A stretch of 64,000 nt of DNA from positions 1-64,000 of the forward strand of contig NZ_AMZO01000045.1 of the NCBI RefSeq assembly GCF_000331515.1, written 5' to 3'. The first letter of the stretch is position 1, and the number at the start of each line of letters is the position of its first letter. The stretch comes from Photobacterium marinum (GTDB lineage Bacteria; Pseudomonadota; Gammaproteobacteria; Enterobacterales; Vibrionaceae). A program made the translations under genes and the position numbers. This document shows, piece after piece, positions 41,422 through 49,892 of the stretch. The notes beneath the pieces are model-generated. The model had not been told where the DNA came from. It did no database searches and saw only the letters and a program-made list of their open reading frames with translations.

Positions 41422-42471
41422 TTATTTTATCGGCAAGTAGATAGTGAATTTGGTATGGCCTGGCCAGCTTATAACTTCAATTTTCCCCTGATGCTGGTCA
41501 ATCAGGTTCTGGGCTATTGATAGGCCTAGTCCTGTGCCGCCTTCACGCCCTGTTACCATCGGGTAGAACAGGGTGTCTTGGATATCACCCGGGATCCCCG
41601 GACCGTCATCAATGATGTCGATTTTGGCGGCAACCCGGTAGCGCTTGCCGTGGATCAGGGCCTGATGGGCAGTACGGGTTTTCAGGGTAATATTCCCGCC
41701 CCCGTTTTGGTGCAGGGCCTGGGCGGCATTGCTGACAATATTGAGAATGGCCTGTTCCAGCTGCTCCGGATCCATGGTGAAGTCTGGCAGGCTGGGGTCG
41801 TAGTCGCGATGCAGGTGAATATCGCTGCCGCTGTCGATGGCGACCAGTTGACGTACTTTTTCCAGGATCACGTGGATGTTATCTACCTGTCGGGAGCCGG
41901 GGCGCTGAGGCCCCAGCAGCCGGTCGACCAAGTTACGCAGCCGGTCGGCCTGCTCGATAATCATCTGGGTATATTCTTTGTAGCTCGGGTCCGGCAGGGT
42001 TTTTTCCAGCAACTGGGCCGCTCCGCGTAATCCGCCCAGCGGGTTTTTGATTTCGTGGGCCAGGCCGCGTACCAGCTCTCTGGCTGCCTGCTGTTGGGCA
42101 TGCTGACTCAGCTCCTGACTGATCCGGCGCTGCTGGTCGATAGGTTTGAGCTCAAGCAGGATAAGCAGCTCTTTCTGCCAGGACAGCGGGCTGGCATTGA
42201 GTTCTACCGTGTAGTGTCTGCCGTCAATGACAAAGGTAACGTCACTGTCAGCGAGCCCCTGACCACTTTGCAGGGTGGCTTGGATCAGCGCAAGGTCTAT
42301 GGAAGAGTGCTGCAACAGATCCGGAAAACAGGCATTGTTGAGCCGACGTTTGCTGTAGGAAAGCAGTTGCTCGGCTGCCGGATTGACATAACGAATCGTC
42401 AGCCCTTCATCAAGCAGTAGAATTGCAGTGACCAGATTGTCCAGAATTAGCGGTGTAAAAGCGGCAGTCAC
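41422..42471 (-). CDS. glnL: Nitrogen regulation sensor kinase NtrB
   Basis: NtrB (349 residues) phosphorylates or dephosphorylates NtrC in response to PII. A PAS domain covers about residues 5-110, then the H-box GLAHEIKNPLGG with His139 and the HATPase motifs NIVSNAAQAL, DDGPGIP and GGTGLGLSIAQNL. The frame is open to 42543, but an AAGGA site 8 nt before a GTG gives a protein of exactly the E. coli length with the phosphorylated His at 139. An NtrC site lies upstream. Confidence 0.95.
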   Translation of the reverse strand: MTAAFTPLILDNLVTAILLLDEGLTIRYVNPAAEQLLSYSKRRLNNACFPDLLQHSSIDLALIQATLQSGQGLADSDVTFVIDGRHYTVELNASPLSWQKELLILLELKPIDQQRRISQELSQHAQQQAARELVRGLAHEIKNPLGGLRGAAQLLEKTLPDPSYKEYTQMIIEQADRLRNLVDRLLGPQRPGSRQVDNIHVILEKVRQLVAIDSGSDIHLHRDYDPSLPDFTMDPEQLEQAILNIVSNAAQALHQNGGGNITLKTRTAHQALIHGKRYRVAAKIDIIDDGPGIPGDIQDTLFYPMVTGREGGTGLGLSIAQNLIDQHQGKIEVISWPGHTKFTIYLPIK

Positions 42472-42522
42472 GATAATCATCCTTGTCTGGGCTAGTTCAG
42501 TTTGGTGCAATGAACCAGTAGT

Positions 42523-42537
42523 GCACCATAGTGGTGC
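42523..42537. promoter_or_regulatory. NtrC binding site upstream of ntrB
   Basis: GCACCATAGTGGTGC matches the NtrC operator GCAC-N7-GTGC exactly, about 55 bp before the ntrB start, and an additional GGTGCA half site is nearby (42504-42509). This would let NtrC autoregulate ntrBC, as at glnLp in enterobacteria. Confidence 0.7.
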
Positions 42538-42595
42538 AATCAAGTTTAGCCTGTCTGCCTGCTATCGTGAATGAAAAATCGCGCCGGACCGGAGA

Positions 42596-43165
42596 TCACT
42601 TGGGTGTTATCGCTGGTGGCTGGCGGTTGAGTATTGATGCCCGGTGCAGGTAGACAGTGATCATATCTGATGATGCAATAACCTTGCCGTGTTTAAGTAA
42701 CTGAGCCTGAAGGGTATGGCTGCCTCGGTCTATGTTATGAAGCTGCCAGTTGAGCTTGGTCTGTGGTCTGCCATAAGGTTTGCCGTCAAGCAGCAGACGG
42801 GCATTGTGGCCTTTGGTTAGTTTGCGGTTACTGACTACGGATACATCGATTATCCCTTCATTGTTGCGGACAGTTTGCTCGTGAAGAGGCGAAATTAGAC
42901 TGATGGTCGCAATTGGCAGAGCCGGTTCTTTTGTTTGCTCTGGCTGGGGATTGGTCGTCTGCGATTTATCTGCGCTATTAGCCTTGCTATTACTGGGTTC
43001 GGGGATGTTGAGATTAATGGTATCTGCACCGGGGCGGGGCTGATCAGAAAAATGCACCACGCCTTTTTCATCTTCCCAGGTGTAGATGGTTGACGCCTGA
43101 ACCGTTGTTATCGAAAACAGGCTGGTAAGGAGAATGGTTAGGATGAACAGGCGAGATGACTTCAT
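42596..43165 (-). CDS. DUF4124 domain-containing secreted protein
   Basis: A 189-residue protein with a signal peptide (MKSSRLFILTILLTSLFSITTVQA, about 24 residues). The DUF4124 domain follows: STIYTWEDEKGVVHFSDQPRPGA at about 25-47. A low-complexity Ser/Asn/Gln/Pro linker precedes a C-terminal beta-rich domain (from about residue 95). It sits between glnA and ntrB in vibrios as a separate gene. Function is unknown; periplasmic or envelope location is likely. Confidence 0.88.
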   Translation of the reverse strand: MKSSRLFILTILLTSLFSITTVQASTIYTWEDEKGVVHFSDQPRPGADTINLNIPEPSNSKANSADKSQTTNPQPEQTKEPALPIATISLISPLHEQTVRNNEGIIDVSVVSNRKLTKGHNARLLLDGKPYGRPQTKLNWQLHNIDRGSHTLQAQLLKHGKVIASSDMITVYLHRASILNRQPPAITPK

Positions 43166-43230
43166 GGATATGGTCTTGGCTGGTTACAGGTAGGAGTAAA
43201 GTTATCTGCCTGAAGCCGGACGGCAAGAGC

Positions 43231-43258
43231 AAAAAGGCCTGCTTGTGAAGCAGGCCTT
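43231..43258 (-). terminator. glnA terminator
   Basis: An 11-bp stem (AAGGCCTGCTT at 43234-43244 with AAGCAGGCCTT at 43248-43258) has a 3-nt loop. On the minus strand a run of T follows, at 43235-43231. It lies 31 bp after the glnA stop and would limit read-through to the DUF4124 gene. Confidence 0.85.
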
Positions 43259-43289
43259 AATCTTAATGGTTAACTTATTTATCAGTTGC

Positions 43290-44699
43290 TTATACTGAGT
43301 AGTAAAGTTCGAACTCAAGTGGGTGCGTAGTCATGTTGATTTTCTCAACATCCTGAGATTTCAGCTCAATGTAAGAGTCGATGAAATCATCAGAGAATAC
43401 GCCGCCAGCTGTCAGGAACTCACGGTCTTCGTTCAGAGCCTGTAGTGCGCCCTGCAGTGATTCAGCAACAGTCGGGATTTCCGCTGCTTCTTCTGCTGGC
43501 AGGTCGTACAGGTCTTTATCCATTGCTTCGCCCGGGTGGATCTTGTTCTGGATACCGTCAAGACCAGCCATCAGCATGGCAGCAAACGCCAGGTATGGGT
43601 TTGCTGTTGGGTCCGGGAAGCGAACTTCGATACGGCGTGCTTTAGGGCTTGGTACCACTGGGATACGGATTGACGCTGAACGGTTACGGGCAGAGTAAGC
43701 CAGCATAACCGGTGCTTCGAAACCAGGAACCAGACGCTTGTATGAGTTTGTTGAAGCATTGGCAAAGGCGTTGATTGCACGTGCGTGCTTGATGATACCG
43801 CCGATGTAGTAAAGCGCTGTTTCAGACAGACCGCCGTACTTGTCGCCTGCGAACAGGTTCTTACCGTCTTTCGCCAGTGACTGGTGAACGTGCATACCTG
43901 AGCCGTTGTCGCCAACCAGTGGCTTAGGCATAAAGGTCGCTGTCTTGCCGAAAGCGTGAGCTACGTTGTGAACCACATACTTGTAGATCTGGATTTCGTC
44001 AGCTTTCGCTGTAAGGGTGTTGAAACGGGTCGCGATCTCGTTCTGGCCTGCTGTCGCCACTTCGTGGTGGTGCGCCTCAACAACCAGACCCATTTCTTCC
44101 ATAACCAGACACATAGCAGAACGGATGTCCTGTGATGAGTCAACCGGTGCTACCGGGAAGTAACCGCCTTTCACGCCAGGGCGGTGGCCTTTGTTACCGC
44201 CTTCAAAGTCGCTGCCTGTATTCCATGCCGCTTCCACGTCATCAATCTTGAAGAAAGAACCTGACATATCAGTAGCGAACTTCACATCGTCAAACAGGAA
44301 GAATTCTGGCTCTGGGCCGATAAGTACTGTGTCGGCAATGCCAATTGCACGCATGTGATCTTCTGCACGCTTAGCAATAGAGCGTGGGTCACGGTCGTAA
44401 CCTTGCATAGTAGAAGGTTCTAGGATGTCACAGCGGAGATTCAGCGTGGCATCTTCGGTGAACGGGTCAAGTACTGCGCTTGCAGCATCCGGCATCATTA
44501 CCATGTCTGACTCGTTGATACCTTTCCAGCCAGCAACCGAAGAGCCGTCGAACATCTTACCTTCTTCAAAGAAGTCGGCATCGATTTGGTGGGCTGGGAT
44601 AGAGATGTGCTGTTCTTTACCTTTAGTGTCGGTAAAGCGTAGGTCTACAAACTTAACTTCGTTTTCCTGGATCAGCGCTAGTACGTTTTCTACTGACAT
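43290..44699 (-). CDS. glnA: Glutamine synthetase, type I
   Basis: GlnA (469 residues) makes glutamine from glutamate and ammonia as a dodecamer. Present are VDLRFTDTKGKEQH and the FDGSSVAGW loop at the N-terminus, PEPEFFLFD, the HHEVATAGQNE active-site stretch near residue 210-220, and MPKPLVGDNGSGMHVHQS. The adenylylation site Tyr in DLYDLPAEEA is near residue 400, so control by GlnE is expected. It is transcribed from a sigma-54 promoter with upstream NtrC sites. Confidence 0.98.
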   Translation of the reverse strand: MSVENVLALIQENEVKFVDLRFTDTKGKEQHISIPAHQIDADFFEEGKMFDGSSVAGWKGINESDMVMMPDAASAVLDPFTEDATLNLRCDILEPSTMQGYDRDPRSIAKRAEDHMRAIGIADTVLIGPEPEFFLFDDVKFATDMSGSFFKIDDVEAAWNTGSDFEGGNKGHRPGVKGGYFPVAPVDSSQDIRSAMCLVMEEMGLVVEAHHHEVATAGQNEIATRFNTLTAKADEIQIYKYVVHNVAHAFGKTATFMPKPLVGDNGSGMHVHQSLAKDGKNLFAGDKYGGLSETALYYIGGIIKHARAINAFANASTNSYKRLVPGFEAPVMLAYSARNRSASIRIPVVPSPKARRIEVRFPDPTANPYLAFAAMLMAGLDGIQNKIHPGEAMDKDLYDLPAEEAAEIPTVAESLQGALQALNEDREFLTAGGVFSDDFIDSYIELKSQDVEKINMTTHPLEFELYYSV

Positions 44700-44781
44700 C
44701 TTGAGTAACCTCCGGTGTTAGGTTGGGCAACTGGCCGCAAAAATATTTCGAACGGGGTTGTCGTTCATCTGAAATAGTCTT

Positions 44782-44798
44782 TGCTAAAACCGTGCCAA
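44782..44798 (-). promoter_or_regulatory. Sigma-54 promoter of glnA
   Basis: On the minus strand TTGGCACGGTTTTAGCA matches the -24/-12 consensus TGGCAC-N5-TTGC with one mismatch (TAGC). Transcription would start near 44770, about 70 nt before the glnA ATG. Confidence 0.7.
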
Positions 44799-44860
44799 CT
44801 GTAAAAAGCTGCTAAATCGCCCAAAAATGGGGATTGGCAGGCTAAATCATTCCTTTTTCT

Positions 44861-44925
44861 GCACTGTTTTGGTGAATGACCGCACTGTTATGGTGCAAGG
44901 TGAGGCGTCTTCACCTTATTGGTGC
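44861..44925. promoter_or_regulatory. Three NtrC sites (enhancer) upstream of glnA
   Basis: GCACTGTTATGGTGC (44882-44896) is a perfect GCAC-N7-GTGC operator. GCACTGTTTTGGTGA (44861-44875) and TCACCTTATTGGTGC (44911-44925) each differ at one conserved position. They lie about 65-145 bp upstream of the sigma-54 promoter. The rest of the 44700-45262 gap carries the bipA promoter region. Confidence 0.75.
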
Positions 44926-45144
44926 GCTTTTACTATTAGCCCGGGCCAGCATAATGTCAATCTGTCGATGCATTATTATCCGCCAGCAATATTAGGCTGA
45001 AGGCAATTCAGAGCAGGAAGGTTTTACTTCAGAGCTGGTGAGTTATTGCGGATAAAAACAAGCAGAATTGAAGCGGGAAACAGGGGCGGGAGTAGCCAAA
45101 AATGTCCCTGTTTTCACTGGTTGACGCTGAGTATGAAAAAAGCT

Positions 45145-45160
45145 GGTGATATAAATCACA
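45145..45160. promoter_or_regulatory. Probable CRP site upstream of bipA
   Basis: GGTGATATAAATCACA matches 9 of 10 conserved CRP positions with 6-bp spacing, about 100 bp before the bipA start. A TTGACG at 45175-45180 could be the -35 of the bipA promoter. Confidence 0.5.
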
Positions 45161-45262
45161 TATTTCGTGGGTTTTGACGTAAAATCTGTTAGATTATGAG
45201 CCGTTTTTTTAACCAAGTAGCTGCCATCCGGTCGCTGCATGTTCTGAGTGAATGTAAAACAC

Positions 45263-47092
45263 ATGTCAAATCCACAGATCGATAAACTAAGAAATATCGC
45301 AATCATTGCGCACGTTGACCACGGTAAAACCACCCTGGTTGACAAACTGCTTCAGCAGTCTGGCACGTTAGAGTCTCGCGGTGAAGTTGAAGAACGCGTA
45401 ATGGATTCCAACGACATCGAAAAAGAGCGTGGTATTACCATTCTTGCGAAGAACACAGCGATTAACTGGAATGATTACCACATCAATATCGTAGATACTC
45501 CGGGACACGCCGATTTCGGTGGTGAAGTTGAGCGTATCATGTCTATGGTTGACTCTGTTCTGCTTATCGTTGATGCCGTTGACGGCCCAATGCCACAGAC
45601 TCGCTTCGTAACCCAGAAAGCATTCGCTCACGGCCTGAAGCCAATCGTTGTTATCAACAAAATCGACCGTCCTGGCGCACGCCCTGACTGGGTAATGGAT
45701 CAGGTATTCGATCTGTTCGACAACCTGGGTGCAACTGACGAACAGCTGGACTTCCAGGTAGTTTACGCATCGGCACTGAACGGCTGGGCAACACAGGAAG
45801 AAGGCGAAACTGGCGAGAACATGGAACCGCTGTTCCAGGCTATCGTTGATAACGTAGCGGCTCCTGATGTTGACGTTGACGGTTCTCTGCAGATGCAGAT
45901 TTCTCAGCTTGACTACAGCTCTTACGTAGGTGTTATCGGTGTTGGCCGTGTAACCCGCGGTTCTGTTAAGCCAAACCAGCAGGTAACTGTTGTTGGTGCT
46001 GACGGTAAGACCCGTAACGGTAAAGTAGGTACTGTTCTTGGTTACCTTGGTCTTGAGCGTCACGAAGTTGAAGAAGCAACTGCCGGTGACATCATTGCAA
46101 TTACAGGCCTTGGTGAGCTGAAAATCTCTGACACTATCTGTGACGTGAACGCAGTAGAAGCCCTGCCTGCTCTGTCTGTTGATGAACCAACAGTAACCAT
46201 GACGTTCCAGGTAAACACTTCTCCGTTTGCAGGTAAAGAAGGTAAGTTCGTAACTTCACGTAACATCCTTGAGCGTCTGCAGAAAGAGCTGGTACACAAC
46301 GTTGCCCTGCGTGTTGAAGAAACTGAAGACCCGGATAAATTCCGTGTATCAGGTCGTGGTGAACTTCACCTGTCTATCCTGATCGAAAACATGCGTCGTG
46401 AAGGTTTTGAACTTGCAGTATCGCGTCCGGAAGTAATCATCAAAGAAGAAGATGGTCAGCTAATGGAACCGTTCGAAGTGGTAACTATCGACGTGCTAGA
46501 AGAGCACCAAGGTGGCATCATGGAGAACATCGGTCTGCGTAAAGGTGAACTGAAAGACATGGCACCAGACGGTAAAGGCCGTGTTCGTATGGACTTCATC
46601 ATGCCATCTCGTGGCCTGATTGGTTTCCAAACTGAGTTCATGACCCTGACTTCAGGTTCTGGCCTTCTTTACCATACGTTTGATCACTACGGCCCACACA
46701 AAGGTGGTACTATCGGTCAGCGTAACAACGGTGTGCTAATCTCAAACGCAACAGGTAAAGCACTGACTTACGCACTGTTCAACCTGCAGGAGCGTGGCCG
46801 TCTGTTCACTGAGCACGCGGACGAAGTTTACGAAGGTCAGATCATCGGTATTCACAACCGTTCTAACGATCTGACAGTAAACTGTCTGAAAGGTAAGCAG
46901 CTGACTAACGTTCGTGCTTCTGGTACTGATGAAGCTCAGGTTCTTTCTCCTGCAATTAAGTACACTCTGGAGCAGGCGCTTGAGTTCATCGATGATGACG
47001 AGCTGGTAGAAGTTACACCTGAAAACATTCGTATCCGTAAGAAACTGCTTACTGAAAACGATCGTAAACGTGCAAGCCGTACTGCGAAATAA
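45263..47092 (+). CDS. typA: Ribosome-associated GTPase BipA/TypA
   Basis: BipA (609 residues from the chosen ATG, which starts MSNPQIDKLRNIAIIAHVDHGKTT) is a translational GTPase of the EF-G/LepA type needed for 50S assembly at low temperature and for virulence control. G1 is AHVDHGKT (about 16-23), G2 is ERGITI, G3 is DTPGHADF, G4 is NKIDR. Domains II, III and V and the unique C-terminal domain follow. An earlier in-frame GTG (45248) lacks a better ribosome site. It is divergent from glnA, a conserved pair in gammaproteobacteria. Confidence 0.97.
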   Translation: MSNPQIDKLRNIAIIAHVDHGKTTLVDKLLQQSGTLESRGEVEERVMDSNDIEKERGITILAKNTAINWNDYHINIVDTPGHADFGGEVERIMSMVDSVLLIVDAVDGPMPQTRFVTQKAFAHGLKPIVVINKIDRPGARPDWVMDQVFDLFDNLGATDEQLDFQVVYASALNGWATQEEGETGENMEPLFQAIVDNVAAPDVDVDGSLQMQISQLDYSSYVGVIGVGRVTRGSVKPNQQVTVVGADGKTRNGKVGTVLGYLGLERHEVEEATAGDIIAITGLGELKISDTICDVNAVEALPALSVDEPTVTMTFQVNTSPFAGKEGKFVTSRNILERLQKELVHNVALRVEETEDPDKFRVSGRGELHLSILIENMRREGFELAVSRPEVIIKEEDGQLMEPFEVVTIDVLEEHQGGIMENIGLRKGELKDMAPDGKGRVRMDFIMPSRGLIGFQTEFMTLTSGSGLLYHTFDHYGPHKGGTIGQRNNGVLISNATGKALTYALFNLQERGRLFTEHADEVYEGQIIGIHNRSNDLTVNCLKGKQLTNVRASGTDEAQVLSPAIKYTLEQALEFIDDDELVEVTPENIRIRKKLLTENDRKRASRTAK

Positions 47093-47114
47093 TCGCTGAC
47101 TGCTGAACGTTAAT

Positions 47115-47152
47115 CAATCCCCCCATCGGTGCTACCATGGGGGGATTGTTGT
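47115..47152 (+). terminator. Probable terminator after bipA
   Basis: A 12-bp stem (47115-47126 with 47137-47148), rich in C/G, plus an inner GGT/ACC has only a broken T-rich tail (TTGTTGTAT). It is a strong hairpin, but intrinsic termination is less certain. Confidence 0.6.
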
Positions 47153-47182
47153 ATCTGAAGCATGGAAAACAAGGATTGGGCG

Positions 47183-47713
47183 ATGCAACCCATTATTATT
47201 ACCGGCGGGCCCGGTGCAGGGAAAACGACTTTAATGAATGCGTTGGGGGAGCAGGGCTTTCTGACATTCCCGGAAGTTTCCCGAACCCTGATCCGGCAGC
47301 AGTCGCAGCTGGCAGACGGCGTTCTGCCGTGGACAGATTTACCGCGTTTTGCTGAACTGTGTCTGGATATGATGTCACAACAGCGTGACCAGGCTTGTGT
47401 CGAGACTCAGCTTGCGTTTGTAGATCGGGCGATTGGTGATATCTGTGCCTATCTGGCTGTCGGAGGCGAGGTGGTGACACCTGATTATCGAGAAGCCGCC
47501 CAAGGTTACTATCCGGTTGTTTTCTTTTGTGCTCCTCACCGTGATATTTATGCTCAGGATGAAGAACGCCCCCACAGTTTTGAAGAGGCCGAGCAGATCC
47601 ATCATCAGTTGGTGGCAACTTATCAGGGACTGGGTTATGAAGTTGCAGAAGTGCCGTGGGGAAGCGTGGAAGAGCGGGCCGGCTGGGTGCTGACCCGTCT
47701 TGCGCAAGGTTAA
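47183..47713 (+). CDS. AAA-family P-loop ATPase (DUF-type NTPase)
   Basis: A 176-residue ATPase with Walker A GGPGAGKTT at about residues 8-16 from the chosen start. EQGFLTFPEVSRTLIRQQ and FVDRAIGDICAYL follow. This AAA_28-type domain is common in small nucleoside-kinase-like proteins of unknown role. The ATG at 47183 has an AAGGA 8 nt upstream; the longer frame from 47162 is less likely. The stop overlaps the convergent DUF2959 gene by 4 nt. Confidence 0.85.
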   Translation: MQPIIITGGPGAGKTTLMNALGEQGFLTFPEVSRTLIRQQSQLADGVLPWTDLPRFAELCLDMMSQQRDQACVETQLAFVDRAIGDICAYLAVGGEVVTPDYREAAQGYYPVVFFCAPHRDIYAQDEERPHSFEEAEQIHHQLVATYQGLGYEVAEVPWGSVEERAGWVLTRLAQG

Positions 47714-48351
47714 GCTTGTTTTAGCTGGGAGATGAAGCGTTCTGATTCGGCAATAGCGTTTTCCATATCTCCGATCGCGCGCTCAATGTCATGCTGCAGG
47801 GTGTTGAATTCGCCTTGTAGATCGCCGATAGCGGCAGCATTAAGGTTATGCTTCAGGTACAGGGTGTTGTCGCGCAGGGTATTAAGGACCGGCGTCATTT
47901 TCTGTTCTGCACGGTGCATGGCACTCAGCATTCGCTTATAGGAAGCCTTGGTATTATTGAGCTTACGCTCGCTGTCGCGCTTGAGCTTGCTGCTGGTGTA
48001 AAGGGACAGTTCATCCTGCCACTCATCAAACAGGGCATCAGCGACATCCTCAATGGCTGCAATACGGCTGCTGACTTTCTCGGCAGCATCATTGCTGGCT
48101 TCATACTGGTCATTGATGCGGTTGTACATGTCTTCCAGTTCGCCGCCGTCAAACTGAGTTAGGGATTTGAGGGCGTCTAAGGCGCTGGTGAACTGTTGCT
48201 GGGCATCCTGCTGGGCTTCATTGGCTTCTTCAACCCGGTCGACCATGATCTCACGTTTATGGATCCCGACTGATTCCATCGCTGAGTAATAGGCACTTTG
48301 GCATCCGGACAATAGGGTAAGGCTGAGCATGGCAACGAGCAGATAAGGCAT
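47710..48351 (-). CDS. DUF2959 family lipoprotein
   Basis: A 213-residue protein. The N-terminal MPYLLVAMLSLTLLSGCQSAYYSAMESVGIHKREI has lipobox LSGC (Cys17). The rest is a long helical, coiled-coil-rich domain (EEANEAQQDAQQQFTSALDALKSL, then helices to the end), the DUF2959 family found as envelope lipoproteins in vibrios. Function is unknown. Its 3' end abuts the convergent ATPase gene, with 4 nt of overlap. Confidence 0.87.
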   Translation of the reverse strand: MPYLLVAMLSLTLLSGCQSAYYSAMESVGIHKREIMVDRVEEANEAQQDAQQQFTSALDALKSLTQFDGGELEDMYNRINDQYEASNDAAEKVSSRIAAIEDVADALFDEWQDELSLYTSSKLKRDSERKLNNTKASYKRMLSAMHRAEQKMTPVLNTLRDNTLYLKHNLNAAAIGDLQGEFNTLQHDIERAIGDMENAIAESERFISQLKQA

Positions 48352-48455
48352 AACTGGCTCCTGAATTCGTTTAGAAAGGGTTGGGTGGCGTTTGTTATCT
48401 GCCGCCGGACCAACTATTTTGACTATAAAAACAGATAAATAAATTTGTAGAGACT

Positions 48456-49397
48456 ATGGCTGACAAAAAGATAACAGGCAAGCTGTCTTGGCAGCAATAT
48501 CTGGCTATTGGGTTTGCGTATATCAAATATCTGCGCCGGCGGATCGGGCATGACCGCCTGACAGTGGCAGCCGGGTCGATGGCTTATGTCACTTTGCTGT
48601 CTTTAGTGCCATTACTGACCGTGGTTTTATCCGCTTTGTCGACCTTCCCGGTGTTTGCCGGCTTGGGGGAACTGCTGCAAAATTTTGTTATTGAGAACTT
48701 TGTTCCGGCGGCAGGTGAAGTGGTTAAGCAGTACCTCAATGAGTTTGTCGCTAATGCGGGAAAGATGACGGCAGTTGGTATCGGCGCATTATTTGTGGTG
48801 GCGCTGATGCTGATTTCATCGATCGATCGGGCACTCAATTTTATCTTCCGGGTGCATGAAAAGCGCCGCCCGATGATTTCATTTTCTATCTATTGGATGG
48901 TGTTGACGCTAGGGCCGATACTGGTCGGTACCAGCATTGCGGTCAGTTCTTATCTCGGCTCGCTTAATCTGCTCGAAAGTGAAGCGGTTCACGGCCTGTT
49001 CCAGCAAACCCTGCGTGCGTTGCCGGTCATTATGTCCAGCAGTGCGTTCCTCGGGCTTTACCTGCTGGTGCCGAATATTAAAGTGCGTTTTCACCATGCC
49101 CTGGTCGGGGCGCTGTTTGCCAGTACCCTGTTTGAGCTGAGTAAGAAGGGCTTTGCGCTTTATATTACTAACTTCCCTTCTTATCAGGTGATTTACGGCG
49201 CTTTGGCGGTGATCCCTATCCTGTTTGTTTGGGTGTACCTGTGCTGGTGTATCGTGTTGTTGGGCGCTGAAATTACCGCCAGCCTCGGTGAACGTGTACA
49301 CTGGCAGCCTAAGGTGCAGGCTGAGGTGGATTCGGAAAATCGTCTCGAGCAGCAAGTAAGTAAAGAAAACCATGAAACAAAGGAGCCAGGGGAATGA
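48456..49397 (+). CDS. yihY: YihY/BrkB family inner membrane protein
   Basis: A 313-residue UPF0761 (YihY) protein with about six membrane helices, the first at about residues 43-65. Family traits are TVAAGSMAYVTLLSLVPLLTVVLSAL near residues 30-56, FVVALMLISSIDRALNFIF near 115, and LVGALFASTLFELSKKGFALYITNFPSYQVIYGAL. It was once called ribonuclease BN, but the true RNase BN is Rnz/ElaC; the actual function is unknown. It overlaps dtd by 4 nt, the order seen in E. coli (yihY-dtd). Confidence 0.93.
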   Translation: MADKKITGKLSWQQYLAIGFAYIKYLRRRIGHDRLTVAAGSMAYVTLLSLVPLLTVVLSALSTFPVFAGLGELLQNFVIENFVPAAGEVVKQYLNEFVANAGKMTAVGIGALFVVALMLISSIDRALNFIFRVHEKRRPMISFSIYWMVLTLGPILVGTSIAVSSYLGSLNLLESEAVHGLFQQTLRALPVIMSSSAFLGLYLLVPNIKVRFHHALVGALFASTLFELSKKGFALYITNFPSYQVIYGALAVIPILFVWVYLCWCIVLLGAEITASLGERVHWQPKVQAEVDSENRLEQQVSKENHETKEPGE

Positions 49398-49831
49398 TTG
49401 CGCTTATTCAGCGAGTGAGTGAAGCCAGTGTAACTGTCGACGGAAAGGTAACAGGGGCTATCGGCAAGGGCTTGTTAGTACTGCTGGGTGTCGAGAAAGA
49501 CGATGATGAGGCAAAAGCGCAACGCCTGCGGGATCGCGTGCTGGGCTACCGGATTTTTGAAGATGACGAAGGCAAGATGAACCTGAATGTTCAGCAGGCC
49601 GGTGGCAGCGTTCTTGTTGTTTCCCAGTTCACGCTAGCTGCGGATACCAAGAAAGGGATGCGCCCGAGCTTCTCGTCGGGCGCGGCTCCGGCGGATGCGG
49701 AACGTCTGTACGAATATTTTGTCGAATGTTGTAAGGCCAAAGATATCAAGACCGAAACCGGCATCTTTGCTGCCGATATGAAGGTTGCCCTGCTGAACGA
49801 CGGCCCGGTGACTTTCTGGCTGCAGGTTTAA
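49394..49831 (+). CDS. dtd: D-aminoacyl-tRNA deacylase
   Basis: Dtd (145 residues) hydrolyses D-Tyr-tRNA and related misloaded tRNAs. The N-terminal MIALIQRVSEASVTVDGKVTGAIG, the SQFTLAADTKKGMRPSF motif (Ser-Gln-Phe-Thr near residue 77) and the C-terminal VALLNDGPVTFWLQ, with the Gly-cisPro-type motif region, are typical. Length matches the E. coli protein (145). It is the second gene of yihY-dtd, with ATGA overlap. Confidence 0.96.
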   Translation: MIALIQRVSEASVTVDGKVTGAIGKGLLVLLGVEKDDDEAKAQRLRDRVLGYRIFEDDEGKMNLNVQQAGGSVLVVSQFTLAADTKKGMRPSFSSGAAPADAERLYEYFVECCKAKDIKTETGIFAADMKVALLNDGPVTFWLQV

Positions 49832-49892
49832 CGGCTACCCCGGCAATGAGTGCTCAGGGAGCCGGGCCTCAATAACAGTGGAGATGGATGGC

